Positions 1 through 7,859 of a stretch of 64,000 nt of DNA are shown here, one piece after another. The notes under the pieces are model-generated. The model saw only the letters and a list, made by a program, of their open reading frames with translations, was not told the origin of the DNA and ran no database searches. The DNA comes from Deltaproteobacteria bacterium. GTDB lineage: Bacteria > JADJOY01. The translations under genes were made by a program, and so were the position numbers. Positions within the stretch are counted from its first letter, which is position 1; the number at the start of each line of letters is the position of its first letter. The stretch covers positions 186,001 to 250,000 of the forward strand of contig JADJOY010000018.1 of NCBI GenBank assembly GCA_016713535.1, read 5' to 3'.

Positions 1-293
1 TGCGCGCCCGCATCCACGTCGGCGTGCGGATGGTCGAGCTGCGCCAGGCGCTCGCCGAACGCGTGCGCGACCTCGAGAAAGCGCTCGCCAAGGTCCGCAC
101 CCTCCAAGGGCTGCTGCCGGTGTGTGCGTGGTGCCGCAAGGTGCGTAGCGATCAGGACTACTGGGAGTCGTTCGAGGCCTACGTCTCCGACCACACCGAC
201 GCCACCGTCACCCACGGCATCTGCCCCGACTGCCGCGAGCGGATGGAAGCCGAAGCCAAGCTCGCCGCCGAGAAGGCCGCGCGCGAGGCGTGA
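1..293 (+). CDS. Response regulator, C-terminal fragment (5' end outside window)
   Basis: Open from the left edge, so only the last ~97 residues are visible. A helical, probably coiled-coil stretch (LRQALAERVRDLEKALAKV) leads into LLPVCAWCRKVR, then YWESFEAYVSDH and HGICPDC. That pair of Cys motifs (CxxC and CPxC) after a coiled coil is the usual C-terminal tail of receiver-domain response regulators and related diguanylate-cyclase-like sensors, where it is thought to bind a metal or act as a redox module. The receiver domain itself is not in the window. The gene ends in TGA at 291-293, followed by a palindromic intergenic repeat and a convergent methyltransferase gene. Confidence is high for the family tail and low for the full architecture. 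Confidence 0.75.
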   Translation, partial: RARIHVGVRMVELRQALAERVRDLEKALAKVRTLQGLLPVCAWCRKVRSDQDYWESFEAYVSDHTDATVTHGICPDCRERMEAEAKLAAEKAAREA

Positions 294-302
294 CCTGCGC
301 GG

Positions 303-335
303 TTCGGAGGCGGCGCGGACCTTCGCGCCGCGGGA
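303..335. repeat. Short palindromic intergenic repeat (family R4)
   Basis: The run GGAGGCGGCGCGGACCTTC followed by GCGCCGCGGGA folds on itself. A near copy with an extra CGG and a CCCGCCGGG right arm lies at 23565-23597. Only two copies were seen, so family status is tentative. Here it sits between two convergent genes and could act as a bidirectional terminator. Confidence 0.35.
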
Positions 336-342
336 CCCGCGC

Positions 343-1002
343 TCAGCGCGCCGTGGCGAGGATCAGCTCGGACGGCACGCCGAGCTGAGTGACCACATCG
401 CGCCGCTGGATCCGGAACCCCGCGCGCTCGACGAACGGAGCGAGGGCCACCGGCCGGCACCCGCCGAGCAAGCGCGGAGCGCGCCGGTAGAGCCACACGA
501 AGGTCGCACGCAGCCGCGGCGGCAGCTCCGCCATGTTCACGAGCACGAGGCGACCGCTCGGGCGCAGCACGCGCCGGAACTCGCCGAGCACGAGCGGGAA
601 GTCGCTCTCGGGGACGAGGTCGAGCATGTAGCTGTTGAGGACGAGATCGAACGCCGCATCCGGGAAGGGCAGGGCGCGGGCGTCGCCGAGCTGGAGCGCG
701 TGCGCGCCCGGCACGTGCGCCACCTTGCGGCGCGCCCGCGCCAGCATCGGCGCGGTCAGATCGACGCCCTCGGTCCGGCCGTTCGGGTTCGCGCGCACCA
801 CCTCCTCGAACGCGAGGCCGGTGCCGACCGCCACCTCGAGCACATCCTCGCCGTCCCGGACGTGCGCCGCCGCCAGTTCGCGCGCCCGCGACTCGGTGAG
901 CCGCGCCCAGACGTCGTAGATCGGAGCGAGCCGCGCATACACCCGCGGAATCTCCTCCGGCGCGACCCCGGCCGGCTCGATCGCGTGCATCGCCTCACTC
1001 AT
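343..1002 (-). CDS. Class I SAM-dependent methyltransferase
   Basis: 219 aa, Methyltransf_11/UbiE-like. The SAM-binding motif I is DVLEVAVGTGLAFEEV (about residues 53-68), the acidic loop follows at GVDLTAPMLARAR, motif II is GDARALPFPDAAFDLVLNSYMLDLV, and motif III is EFRRVLRPSGRLVLVNM. This spacing is typical of small-molecule or quinone/lipid methyltransferases. The substrate cannot be read from sequence. The ATG overlaps the stop of the upstream fragment (999-1322) as ATGA, indicating translational coupling. The last third is less conserved, as usual in this family. Confidence 0.85.
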   Translation of the reverse strand: MSEAMHAIEPAGVAPEEIPRVYARLAPIYDVWARLTESRARELAAAHVRDGEDVLEVAVGTGLAFEEVVRANPNGRTEGVDLTAPMLARARRKVAHVPGAHALQLGDARALPFPDAAFDLVLNSYMLDLVPESDFPLVLGEFRRVLRPSGRLVLVNMAELPPRLRATFVWLYRRAPRLLGGCRPVALAPFVERAGFRIQRRDVVTQLGVPSELILATAR

Positions 1003-1322
1003 GGCGCTGGGGCCCTGGCCGCCCGCGCGGCGTTCGGGTGTTTCGTAGGGGTGGCCCCCGTGGCCGCCCGCTGTCGTGCCGGCTCGGCCGGCGGAACCGA
1101 ATACGACTCCAGCACCAGATCAGCGACCCACTTGTCCGCGCCTTCGGGCACGAGCACCAGCACCGGCCCGACGTTCGCCGCGTAGTACGTGCGCCGAATC
1201 GGCCGCTCAGTCACATCGTCACGCGCCGGCTCCGAGGTCTCGACCACCACCGCGTTCTCGAACGGGCCAGCGGGCGTGACGACCTGCGCGCGGCCGAGGA
1301 CGCGGTGGCGAGCGCCGAACAT
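999..1322 (-). pseudogene. C-terminal fragment of a secreted/lipoprotein-like protein
   Basis: 107 aa with the flavour of the C-terminal part of bacterial lipoproteins of unknown function: a VVTPAGPFENAVVVE strand pair followed by RRTYYAANVGPVLVLV, which recalls the 'TPAGTFENC...YYAPGVG' ending common in such proteins. No signal peptide or good start is visible; the first ATG is simply the first in frame. It probably belonged to the same gene as the signal-peptide-bearing fragment at 1741-2343, with several frame breaks in between. Stop and methyltransferase start overlap (ATGA), so the 3' end is real. Function unknown. Confidence 0.4.
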
Positions 1323-1740
1323 CCGTAGTCTGGATGGAGCGTTCGGGAACCACCGACGACCGCGGCGACAGGATCGGCGCGGTCACCCACCGGCATGGAA
1401 TCGAGCCGAAGTCGGAACCGGAACTTACCGGTCGATCGGGCGAGACCGCGGCGGCTCCTCCAGCCGGGCCAGGATGAGCCCTATGAGGGGACGCGTCCCG
1501 CGCTGGAGCCGAAGGAACCAGCTCGAGGCCCGACGACACACCCACGTAGCCCCACTTGCGGCCGATCGATCTGAGCGGAGATCTCGGCGCCGATGTTCGC
1601 GCCGTTCGGGATGGGCTCGAGCGGGCTAATCTCTGCGTGCGACGGGACTGCCGCTCCGATCGGAGCGGGGACGGCGGTGCGGTGGGTGTCGTGGCCAGCG
1701 AGCTGACGGTCGGTGCTCACGACGACGCTCGTCGGTTCCT
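1323..1740. other. Gap with no convincing coding frame
   Basis: About 420 bases between two minus-strand fragments. Short minus frames contain protein-like pieces (for example LEPIPNGANIGAEISAQIDR near 1560-1620), but no frame stays open. I read it as the disrupted middle of one gene spanning 999-2343 rather than as regulatory DNA. Confidence 0.4.
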
Positions 1741-2343
1741 CTAGGCCGTTCGGTCGGGACCCAGGTGCCCGCGGCGTTCCTCACCTGCTCGAACGGGGCC
1801 CACGACCCGATGGAAGACCGTCGTCGCTGCGTGGTGTCCCAGGGATCGGCGCCATGGTCGGCCATGCTCGAAGGGCCGCGCTCGTCCCCTCGCCGCCCGG
1901 CGAAGCGGGAAGTCGCCGGCCAGTCGCGGCTCCTCGCGGGTGGTCCCCGCACCGACCCACGGCCCCGAGTAGCGCCAATCCACCTCGCTCAGCCGCCAGG
2001 CGTGGGCGGTGGCCCATAACCAAGCGCCCTTCTGGAACGTCAGGTGGCCCGTGAGGTCGAAGCTGGTCGACTGGATGCCGCGCATCCTCAGGTCGTCCGG
2101 ACTCACCACGAGGATGTTCTTGAAGACGTAAGGCGGCCACTGAGCGAGCACCTTCCGCTCGACGCTCGTCCCATCCGGGCGGCGGTAGGTCCAGGTGCGG
2201 CCGATGGGGTCGACGGGGAAGGCTTCGCGGCCGATGGCCTGGGCGGCGGGCAGGTTCTCGATCGGGCCGACGGTGGCGGCGCGGGCCCCCACGCTCGCGG
2301 CGAGCGTGGCCAGGAAGGCGAGCAACGGGCGCCGCGGGGTCAC
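1741..2343 (-). pseudogene. N-terminal fragment of a secreted protein of unknown function
   Basis: Starts at GTG 2343 with a short Sec signal peptide (TPRRPLLAFLATLAASVGARA, cleavage after ARA). Mature residues such as PVDPIGRTWTYRRPDGTSVE and the Trp-rich WLWATAHAWRLSEVDWRY look like a normal beta-rich exported domain. After about residue 140 (DFPLRRAARG) the reading becomes Arg/His-rich and un-protein-like until TAG at 1741, so a frameshift near 1900-1930 is likely. The region downstream to 999 contains a plausible C-terminus. I infer one gene of about 1.3 kb, broken. No family recognised. Confidence 0.45.
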
Positions 2344-2403
2344 GGCACCCAGGGTACGACAGGAGCGGAGGCGGACGGGAAGAGGCTGGTGCCGCCCCCG
2401 AAG

Positions 2404-2438
2404 CCCTGCGGACGGGGGTGAACCCCGCCCCCTACGGG
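2404..2438. repeat. Palindromic intergenic repeat (family R3)
   Basis: GGGGGTGAACCCCGCCCCCTACGGG resembles the CCGCCCCTACGG arm of the longer element at 46161-46263. It lies between the broken secreted gene and the iteron array. Confidence 0.35.
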
Positions 2439-2458
2439 AATCGCGCTGAATTTGCGGT

Positions 2459-2527
2459 CTTGCTGGCGATTGGTAGCAAGATTTGCTGGTGGTGACCAGC
2501 AAGGCCCACTAGCGCTCGCTAGCAAAC
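2459..2527. repeat. Three tandem 23-bp inverted-repeat units (iteron array A)
   Basis: Three abutting 23-bp units at 2459-2481, 2482-2504 and 2505-2527. The middle unit contains the perfect palindrome TTGCTGGT-GGTG-ACCAGCAA. The first has TTGCT/AGCAA arms and the third ends CGCTAGCAA. The same 23-bp period and arms recur at 44322-44390. Here the array lies between the groES terminator and the start of the broken secreted gene, about 115 bp upstream of the latter. Tandem, helically phased (about two turns) inverted repeats suggest a cooperative protein-binding site. The binding protein is unknown. Confidence 0.75.
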
Positions 2528-2528
2528 G

Positions 2529-2560
2529 AAAGAGGCCGCCCCGGATCTCGGGGAGGCCTC
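2529..2560 (-). terminator. Rho-independent terminator of groES
   Basis: Read on the minus strand: GAGGCCTCCCCG-AGAT-CCGGGGCGGCCTC followed by TTTCG. The stem has 11 pairs apart from one mismatch, and it begins about 43 bp after the groES stop. Confidence 0.65.
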
Positions 2561-2602
2561 TCGCGCGAGCGCCGCGAGGCGGCTCGCGAACGGCGACGGG
2601 GC

Positions 2603-2893
2603 TCAGCCCTCGACGACGCCGAGGATGTCTTCCTCGCGGATGATCAGCAGCTCGTTGCCGTCCACCTTGATCTCGCTGCCGGCCCACTTGCTGATGATCA
2701 CGACTTCGCCCTTCTTGACGTCGATCGGCGTGACCTTGCCGTCGTCGCTGACCTTGCCCTTGCCGACCGCCACCACCTTCGCCTGCTGCGGCTTCTCCTT
2801 GGCGGTGTCGGGGATGATGATTCCGCCCTTCGACTTCGACTCCTCTTCGAGTCGCTGCACGATGATGCGGTCGCCCAGTGGTCGCACGTTCAT
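2603..2893 (-). CDS. groES: Co-chaperonin GroES (Hsp10)
   Basis: 96 aa, the standard length. It opens MNVRPLGDRIIVQRLEEE, carries the mobile-loop region SKGGIIIPDTAKEKPQQ and the core AKVVAVGKGK, and ends REEDILGVVEG. It forms the heptameric lid of the GroEL chaperonin in the cytoplasm. RBS AGAGGAG lies 6 bp before ATG. The gene has its own sigma70-like promoter (2955-2982) and terminator (2529-2560), so it is transcribed alone. No groEL follows, which is unusual since groES and groEL are normally an operon. No CIRCE inverted repeat was found upstream, so HrcA control is not evident. Confidence 0.97.
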   Translation of the reverse strand: MNVRPLGDRIIVQRLEEESKSKGGIIIPDTAKEKPQQAKVVAVGKGKVSDDGKVTPIDVKKGEVVIISKWAGSEIKVDGNELLIIREEDILGVVEG

Positions 2894-2954
2894 GAATCGC
2901 TCCTCTTTCGTCTGGTCTCGCCCAGCCCTGGATTGGTCCGTTTGGCAGCCCTGG

Positions 2955-2982
2955 ATATTGGCGCTTATTTCGCGTCCGTCAA
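2955..2982 (-). promoter_or_regulatory. Sigma70-like promoter for groES
   Basis: On the minus strand TTGACG (2982-2977), a 16-bp spacer, then CAATAT (2960-2955), about 60 bp upstream of the groES ATG. The segment is noticeably richer in A/T than its surroundings. No CIRCE element (TTAGCACTC-N9-GAGTGCTAA) is present. Confidence 0.5.
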
Positions 2983-2995
2983 GCGCCCGGGTTGA

Positions 2996-4825
2996 CTACG
3001 CGGTCTGGATCTCGCGCCGCTTCTCGTCCTTGCGGCGCTCGTTGTCGGTCAGGTAGAGCTTTCGCAGTCGGATCGACTTCGGCGTCACCTCGACCAGCTC
3101 GTCGCTCTCGATGTACTCGAGGCACTCCTCGAGCGAGAACACCCGCGGCGGGGTGAGGATGATGTTCTCGTCGGAGCCCGCGGCGCGGATGTTGGTCAGG
3201 TGCTTGGCCTTGGTCGGGTTGACCGGGATGTCGCGGTCCTTGGGGTGCTCGCCGACGATCATGCCCTCGTAGATCGGGTCGCCCGGCGCCACGAACAGCT
3301 CGCCGCGCTCCTGCAGCGCGTAGAGCGCGTAGCCGGTGGCCTCGCCGGTGGCCATCGACACCAGCACCGCGTGGTTCCTGTGCGGGATCTCACCCTGCAT
3401 CGGTTCGTAACCGCCGTGGTTCGAGTCGAGCACCGCGCGCCCGCTGGTGGCACGCATCAGCCGCGAGTGAAGGCCGATCGTGCCGCGCGCCGGGATGCGC
3501 GCGTGGATGTTCGTCTGGGCGTCGCGGGGGACGATCTGCACCACCCGGGCGCGGCGCGTGCCGAGGAGCTCGAACACCTTGCCGGCGAGCTCTTCCGGCA
3601 CCTCGACGACGATGTCCTCGAACGGCTCGAGCGTGACGCCGTCCTCCTCCTTGAGCACCACCTCGGGCTTGCCGACCGCGAACTCGTAGCCCTCGCGGCG
3701 CATCGTCTCGATCAGGATGCCGAGGTGAAGCACGCCGCGCCCCGAGACCAGGAACGCGTCCTGGCGGTCGAGGAACTCGACCCTGAGCGCCACGTTCGAG
3801 CGCACCTCGCGCTCGAGCCGCTCGCGGATCTTGCGCGACGTCACGTAGTCGCCCTCGCGCCCCGCGAACGGCGAGCTGTTCACGCAGAAGAGCATCCTGA
3901 GCGTGGGCTCGTCGACGTGGATGCCGGGGAGCGGCTCCACCTGGTCGGAGTCGGTGACGGTCTCACCGATCGCCACGTCCTCGAGACCATGGATCTCGCA
4001 GATGTCGCCGGCGGTGACCTCGTCGACCTTGCGCTTGCCGACGCCCTCGAACAGGTAGAGGTGGGTGATCGAGCCGGTGCGGCGCGCGCCGTCGGGCTTG
4101 AGGATGAACACGTTCTGGCCCGGGCGGACCTTGCCGCTGCGCACGCGCCCGATCGCGATCCGGCCCGTGTACTCGCTGTAATCGAGCGTGGTGGGCTGGA
4201 AGCGCATCGGGCCTTCCATCTCCACCTCGGGCGCCGGCACGTTCTCCAGGATCAGGCGGAATACGAGCTCCATGCCCTGGTCCGGCCCGTCGGCTTCGCT
4301 GCGGGCGATGCCGTTGCGCGCCGAGGCGTAGACCACCGGGAACTCGAGCTGGTCATCGTTCGCCTCGAGTTCGCAGAAGAGGTCGAAGACCTCGTTCAGG
4401 ACCTCGTCGGGGCGGGCGTCCTTGCGGTCGATCTTGTTGATGATGACGAGGGGCTTGAGGCCCGCCGCGAGCGCCTTGCGCAGCACGAAACGGGTCTGGG
4501 GCTTGGGGCCCTCGGCGGCGTCCACCAGCAGCAGGGCGCCGTCGGCCATCTGTACGATGCGCTCGACCTCGCCGCCGAAGTCGGCGTGGCCCGGAGTGTC
4601 GATGATGTTGATGCGGACGTCGCCGACGGTGACCGCGGTGCACTTCGAGAGGATCGTGATGCCGCGCTCGCGCTCCAGGTCGTTGCGATCCATGATCCGC
4701 TCCTCGGTGAGCTGAGCGGACTTGAGGGCGCCGGCCTCGCGGAGGAGCTTGTCGACCAGCGTCGTCTTGCCGTGGTCGACGTGGGCGATGATCGCCACGT
4801 TGCGGATGTTTTCGAGGGTGGTCAT
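2996..4825 (-). CDS. typA: Ribosome-associated translational GTPase TypA/BipA
   Basis: 609 aa, full length. G1 is [14 protein letters not shown] (about residues 12-25), switch I contains [10 protein letters not shown]3 is [14 protein letters not shown], and G4 is NKIDR. The domain II/III beta barrels and the TypA-specific C-terminus ([27 protein letters not shown]) follow. TypA binds the ribosome at the EF-G site and helps 50S assembly and growth under cold or stress. The start at 4825 is chosen because GGGAGGATT lies 7 bp upstream; an in-frame extension to 5206 is not protein-like. It is divergent from the GH5 gene at 5001. Confidence 0.97.
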   Translation of the reverse strand: MTTLENIRNVAIIAHVDHGKTTLVDKLLREAGALKSAQLTEERIMDRNDLERERGITILSKCTAVTVGDVRINIIDTPGHADFGGEVERIVQMADGALLLVDAAEGPKPQTRFVLRKALAAGLKPLVIINKIDRKDARPDEVLNEVFDLFCELEANDDQLEFPVVYASARNGIARSEADGPDQGMELVFRLILENVPAPEVEMEGPMRFQPTTLDYSEYTGRIAIGRVRSGKVRPGQNVFILKPDGARRTGSITHLYLFEGVGKRKVDEVTAGDICEIHGLEDVAIGETVTDSDQVEPLPGIHVDEPTLRMLFCVNSSPFAGREGDYVTSRKIRERLEREVRSNVALRVEFLDRQDAFLVSGRGVLHLGILIETMRREGYEFAVGKPEVVLKEEDGVTLEPFEDIVVEVPEELAGKVFELLGTRRARVVQIVPRDAQTNIHARIPARGTIGLHSRLMRATSGRAVLDSNHGGYEPMQGEIPHRNHAVLVSMATGEATGYALYALQERGELFVAPGDPIYEGMIVGEHPKDRDIPVNPTKAKHLTNIRAAGSDENIILTPPRVFSLEECLEYIESDELVEVTPKSIRLRKLYLTDNERRKDEKRREIQTA

Positions 4826-5000
4826 GGGTGAATCCTCCCGCGCGCGCCTCGCGCACGCGCGGGCCGTTCTTGGACTCGAAGTGGCGGACTGCTGAGGTGG
4901 ATGCGTTGGCCCGGCTGGGTCCGGGGGCCGTGCCGCTCGACGCGGCGCGGCAAGTGTAACCACAATCGTAGAAAGGCGTCTCGCGAGCGAGGAACCGACG

Positions 5001-6403
5001 ATGAGGATCGACAGGGCGGAACCAACCCGGCCGGGTGCAGCGTGCTGGGCGGCGGTGGCCGTGCTGGGAGTGGCGCTCGCGACCGGCTGTCCGAGCAGCG
5101 GCGAGCCCACCTTCCTCACCGACGAGCAGGGCGGTGCGCTGATCCTCCACGGCGTGAACGCGAACAACGGCGCCAAGTACGACCCCCAGCGCGTGGGCTG
5201 GACCACTCAGCCCGACATCGAGCGGCTCGCCACCTGGGGGTTCAACGTGGTGCGGCTCCTGGTGCTGTGGGACGGGCTCGAGCCGGCGCCGGGCGTCTAC
5301 GACGCCGCGTACCTCGAGCGCGTCGCCGAGCGAGTCCGCTGGTGCGCCGACGCCGGGCTGCACGTGATCCTCGACCTGCACCAGGACCTCTACGCCGCGC
5401 GCTTCGGCGGTGATGGCGCTCCCGACTGGGCGATCCGCGACGACGGTTTCCCGTTCACGCCGCTCGAGCCGTGGTGGCTCAACTACACCCAGCCCGCGGT
5501 CATCCACTCGTTCGACCACTTCTTCCAGGATGCCGACCTGCAGGAGCGTTACGAGCAGGCGTGGCTCACCCTCGCCAGCCGGTTTCGCGACGAGCCGGCG
5601 GTGCTCGGCTACGACCTCATGAACGAGCCATACCCGGGCTCCGAGCCGCTCGGCGACTTCGAGAGCGGTACGCTCACCGCGTTCTCGGATCGCCTCTCCC
5701 GCGCGATCCACGCCGTCGACGCCGACGCGTGGGTCTTCTACGAGCCGGTGGCGTTCTCCGCCAACATGGGACTGCCGTCGGCGATCGGGCTCTTGACCGA
5801 CGAGCGCGTTGCCTACTTCCCGCACTTCTACCAGCTCGACGTCCACGAAGGTGGGGCGTATTCGGGCGACACCAGCTTCATCGAGCTCTGGAAGGCGAAC
5901 CGCACCGCCGAGGCGTCGCGCCAGAAGGCGCCCCTGCTGATGGGCGAGTTCGGCGCCAGTGCGGAAGGCGCGGGCCACGTCGACTACTTGAAGGACGTGA
6001 CCGCCATGGCCGACTCGGCCGGCGCGGGCTGGACCTACTGGAGCTACGACCGCGAGAACGGAAGCTTCGGTTTCCTCGACTCGAGTGGCGCCGAGAAGGC
6101 CCAGCTCGAGGCGCTGGTGCGCGTCTATCCCGAGCGCATCGCCGGCCAGCCCGTCTCGTATTCGTACGACCCCGATGCGCGCGTGTTCGAGCTGGTCTTC
6201 GACGACGTGGCCGACGTGAGCGGCGCCACCCGGATCGTGCTTCCCGCCAGCCGGCTCTACCGTCGGGGTGGGAGCTCAGCGTGAGCGATCCCGCTGGCAC
6301 CTGGTCGTCGAGCTTCGACGCGGCGAGCCAGCGGCTAACCCTGGTCACCGGCTCCTCCGCCGCTCGTCACACGGTCCGCATCACGCCGGCCGCGCCGGGC
6401 TGA
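5001..6403 (+). CDS. GH5 endoglycoceramidase-like lipoprotein (one frame break near 6265)
   Basis: A lipoprotein signal with lipobox LATGC (Cys30) is followed by a GH5 TIM barrel. Features include LHGVNANNGAKYDP, GFNVVRLLVLWDGLEP, DLHQDLYAARFGG, the acid/base in DLMNEPYPG and the nucleophile in LLMGEFGAS. This pattern matches endoglycosylceramidases, which cleave oligosaccharide from glycosphingolipids; the real substrate is unproven. The first frame ends at 6284 (RLYRRGGSSA), but another frame (-1) continues WELSVSDPAGTWSSSFD...HTVRITPAAPG to 6403, which is the expected C-terminal beta-sandwich. Adding one G to GGGG at 6265-6268 restores a continuous ~467-aa protein. RBS GAGG precedes ATG 5001. 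Confidence 0.85.
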
Positions 6404-6616
6404 TCTGCGCAGCTCGCCTCGGGCACGTCGGGCGTCGCGCCCGTGGGTGGGAAGATTTTTCCGGCCGGGCCGCCCATGCTCGGACCGACCTCGTTTGATT
6501 CCGAGGGGTTTCGGGCGCTGTGTGTGCTCGCGCACAGGCACCGAGCTTGCTCTTCGACGGCACCAACATCCGGTCCGGTCCGCCGCTCGTACCGCGCGCG
6601 GCACCGAGGAGCAGCC

Positions 6617-7789
6617 GTGTCCGAGCCAGCCTTCGATCTCGCCGCCGCCGTCGCGCCCGAGCCGGCGCCGTCGTTCGATCTCACCACGCTCCTGCGCACG
6701 ATGGTGGAGCTGCGCGCGTCCGATCTGCACCTGGGCGTCGGCAGCCCGCCGCTGGTGCGTGTCGACGGCGGGCTTGCGCCGATCGAGGGCTACCCGGTCC
6801 TCGACCAGAAGCGCCTCGAGTCGCTGATCCTCGCGACCCTCGAGGATGACGCCTGCAAGGCGCTGGACGAGGAGCGCGAGCTCGACTACTCGCTCTCGGT
6901 GCCCGGGCTCTCACGGTTCCGCGGCAACCTGATGTGGCAGCGAGGCACCCTCGGCGCCGTGTTCCGCGCGATCCCGGTGCGGCCGCTCACCCTCGAGGAG
7001 CTCGGCCTGCCCGCGACGGTCGCGGCGCTGGCGCGGCGTCCGCGCGGGCTGGTGCTCGTCACCGGCCCCACCGGCAGCGGCAAGTCGACGACGCTCGCGG
7101 CGATGATCGACCACGTCAACACCCACTTCGCGCACCACATCGTCACCATCGAGGACCCGATCGAGTTCCTGCACAAGAACAAGAAGTGCCTGATCCGCCA
7201 GCGCGAGCTGGGCTCGGACACGCGCTCGTTCGCGGCCGCGCTCAAGCACGTGCTCAGGCAGGACCCCGACCTCATCCTGGTGGGCGAGATGCGCGACCTC
7301 GAGACGATCGCGCTCGCGGTCACCGCGGCCGAGACCGGACACCTGGTGTTCGGCACGCTCCACACCAACTCGGCGGCGTCGACCGTCGATCGCATCATCG
7401 ACGTCTTCCCCGGCGGTCAGCAGCAGCAGATCCGCATGCAGCTCGCCGCCACGCTGCAGGGCGTGTTGTCGCAGACGCTGGTGCCGAAGGCGAAGGGGCC
7501 GGGGCGCGCGTGCGCGATCGAGATCCTGGTGGCGAACCACGCGGTGCGGAACATGATCCGAGAAGGGAAGACACACCAGATCGAGAACCTCATGACCTCG
7601 GGCGCGACCGCCGGCATGCAGACGCTCAACTCGGCGCTTGCGCAGCTCGTGAAGGCGGGCGTGATCACCGCCGACGCCGCGGTCGAGAAGTCGAACCACC
7701 CCGACGACCTGCGCGGGGCCCTGAGCTCGGTGCTGGGCGCAGCGGTGGCGGGCGCGCAGCGCACGATGCCGCCGCGACCGGCTCGCTAG
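6617..7789 (+). CDS. pilT: Type IV pilus retraction ATPase PilT
   Basis: 390 aa from GTG 6617, chosen for GAGGAG 5 bp upstream and because upstream residues are not PilT-like. It has an N-terminal PAS-like domain (ASDLHLGVGSPPLVRVDG), Walker A GPTGSGKSTT, the Asp-box region HHIVTIEDPIEF, Walker B DLILVGEMRDLETI and the His box GHLVFGTLHTNSAAS. The C-terminal part is AIEILVANHAVRNMIREGKTHQI. The hexameric cytoplasmic motor depolymerises pili for twitching motility and DNA uptake. No other pil gene is adjacent. The ~210-bp upstream gap shows no clear promoter. Confidence 0.95.
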   Translation: MSEPAFDLAAAVAPEPAPSFDLTTLLRTMVELRASDLHLGVGSPPLVRVDGGLAPIEGYPVLDQKRLESLILATLEDDACKALDEERELDYSLSVPGLSRFRGNLMWQRGTLGAVFRAIPVRPLTLEELGLPATVAALARRPRGLVLVTGPTGSGKSTTLAAMIDHVNTHFAHHIVTIEDPIEFLHKNKKCLIRQRELGSDTRSFAAALKHVLRQDPDLILVGEMRDLETIALAVTAAETGHLVFGTLHTNSAASTVDRIIDVFPGGQQQQIRMQLAATLQGVLSQTLVPKAKGPGRACAIEILVANHAVRNMIREGKTHQIENLMTSGATAGMQTLNSALAQLVKAGVITADAAVEKSNHPDDLRGALSSVLGAAVAGAQRTMPPRPAR

Positions 7790-7833
7790 CGCGCCGCCGG
7801 CGGGCCACTTCTCGAGCGACCTGGTCGATCGCC

Positions 7834-7852
7834 GTCGGCGACGGAGCGCCGA
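7834..7852. repeat. 19-nt exact intergenic repeat (family R5)
   Basis: GTCGGCGACGGAGCGCCGA, a GTCGGCG/CGCCGA(C) hairpin with an ACGGAG loop, is repeated without mismatch at 57378-57396. It sits between the convergent 3' ends of pilT and the GT39 gene. Confidence 0.5.
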
Positions 7853-7859
7853 TGCACCA

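Noticed and set aside
2894-2995. CIRCE/HrcA site upstream of groES
   Set aside because: No TTAGCACTC/GAGTGCTAA inverted repeat; only a sigma70-like promoter is visible.
3200-4831. 543-aa open frame antisense to typA
   Set aside because: Shadow frame: typA on the other strand has all GTPase motifs. The antisense reading is His/Asp/Arg/Val-rich without any domain.
4826-5206. 127-residue N-terminal extension of TypA
   Set aside because: Not conserved-looking, and a good RBS precedes ATG 4825.
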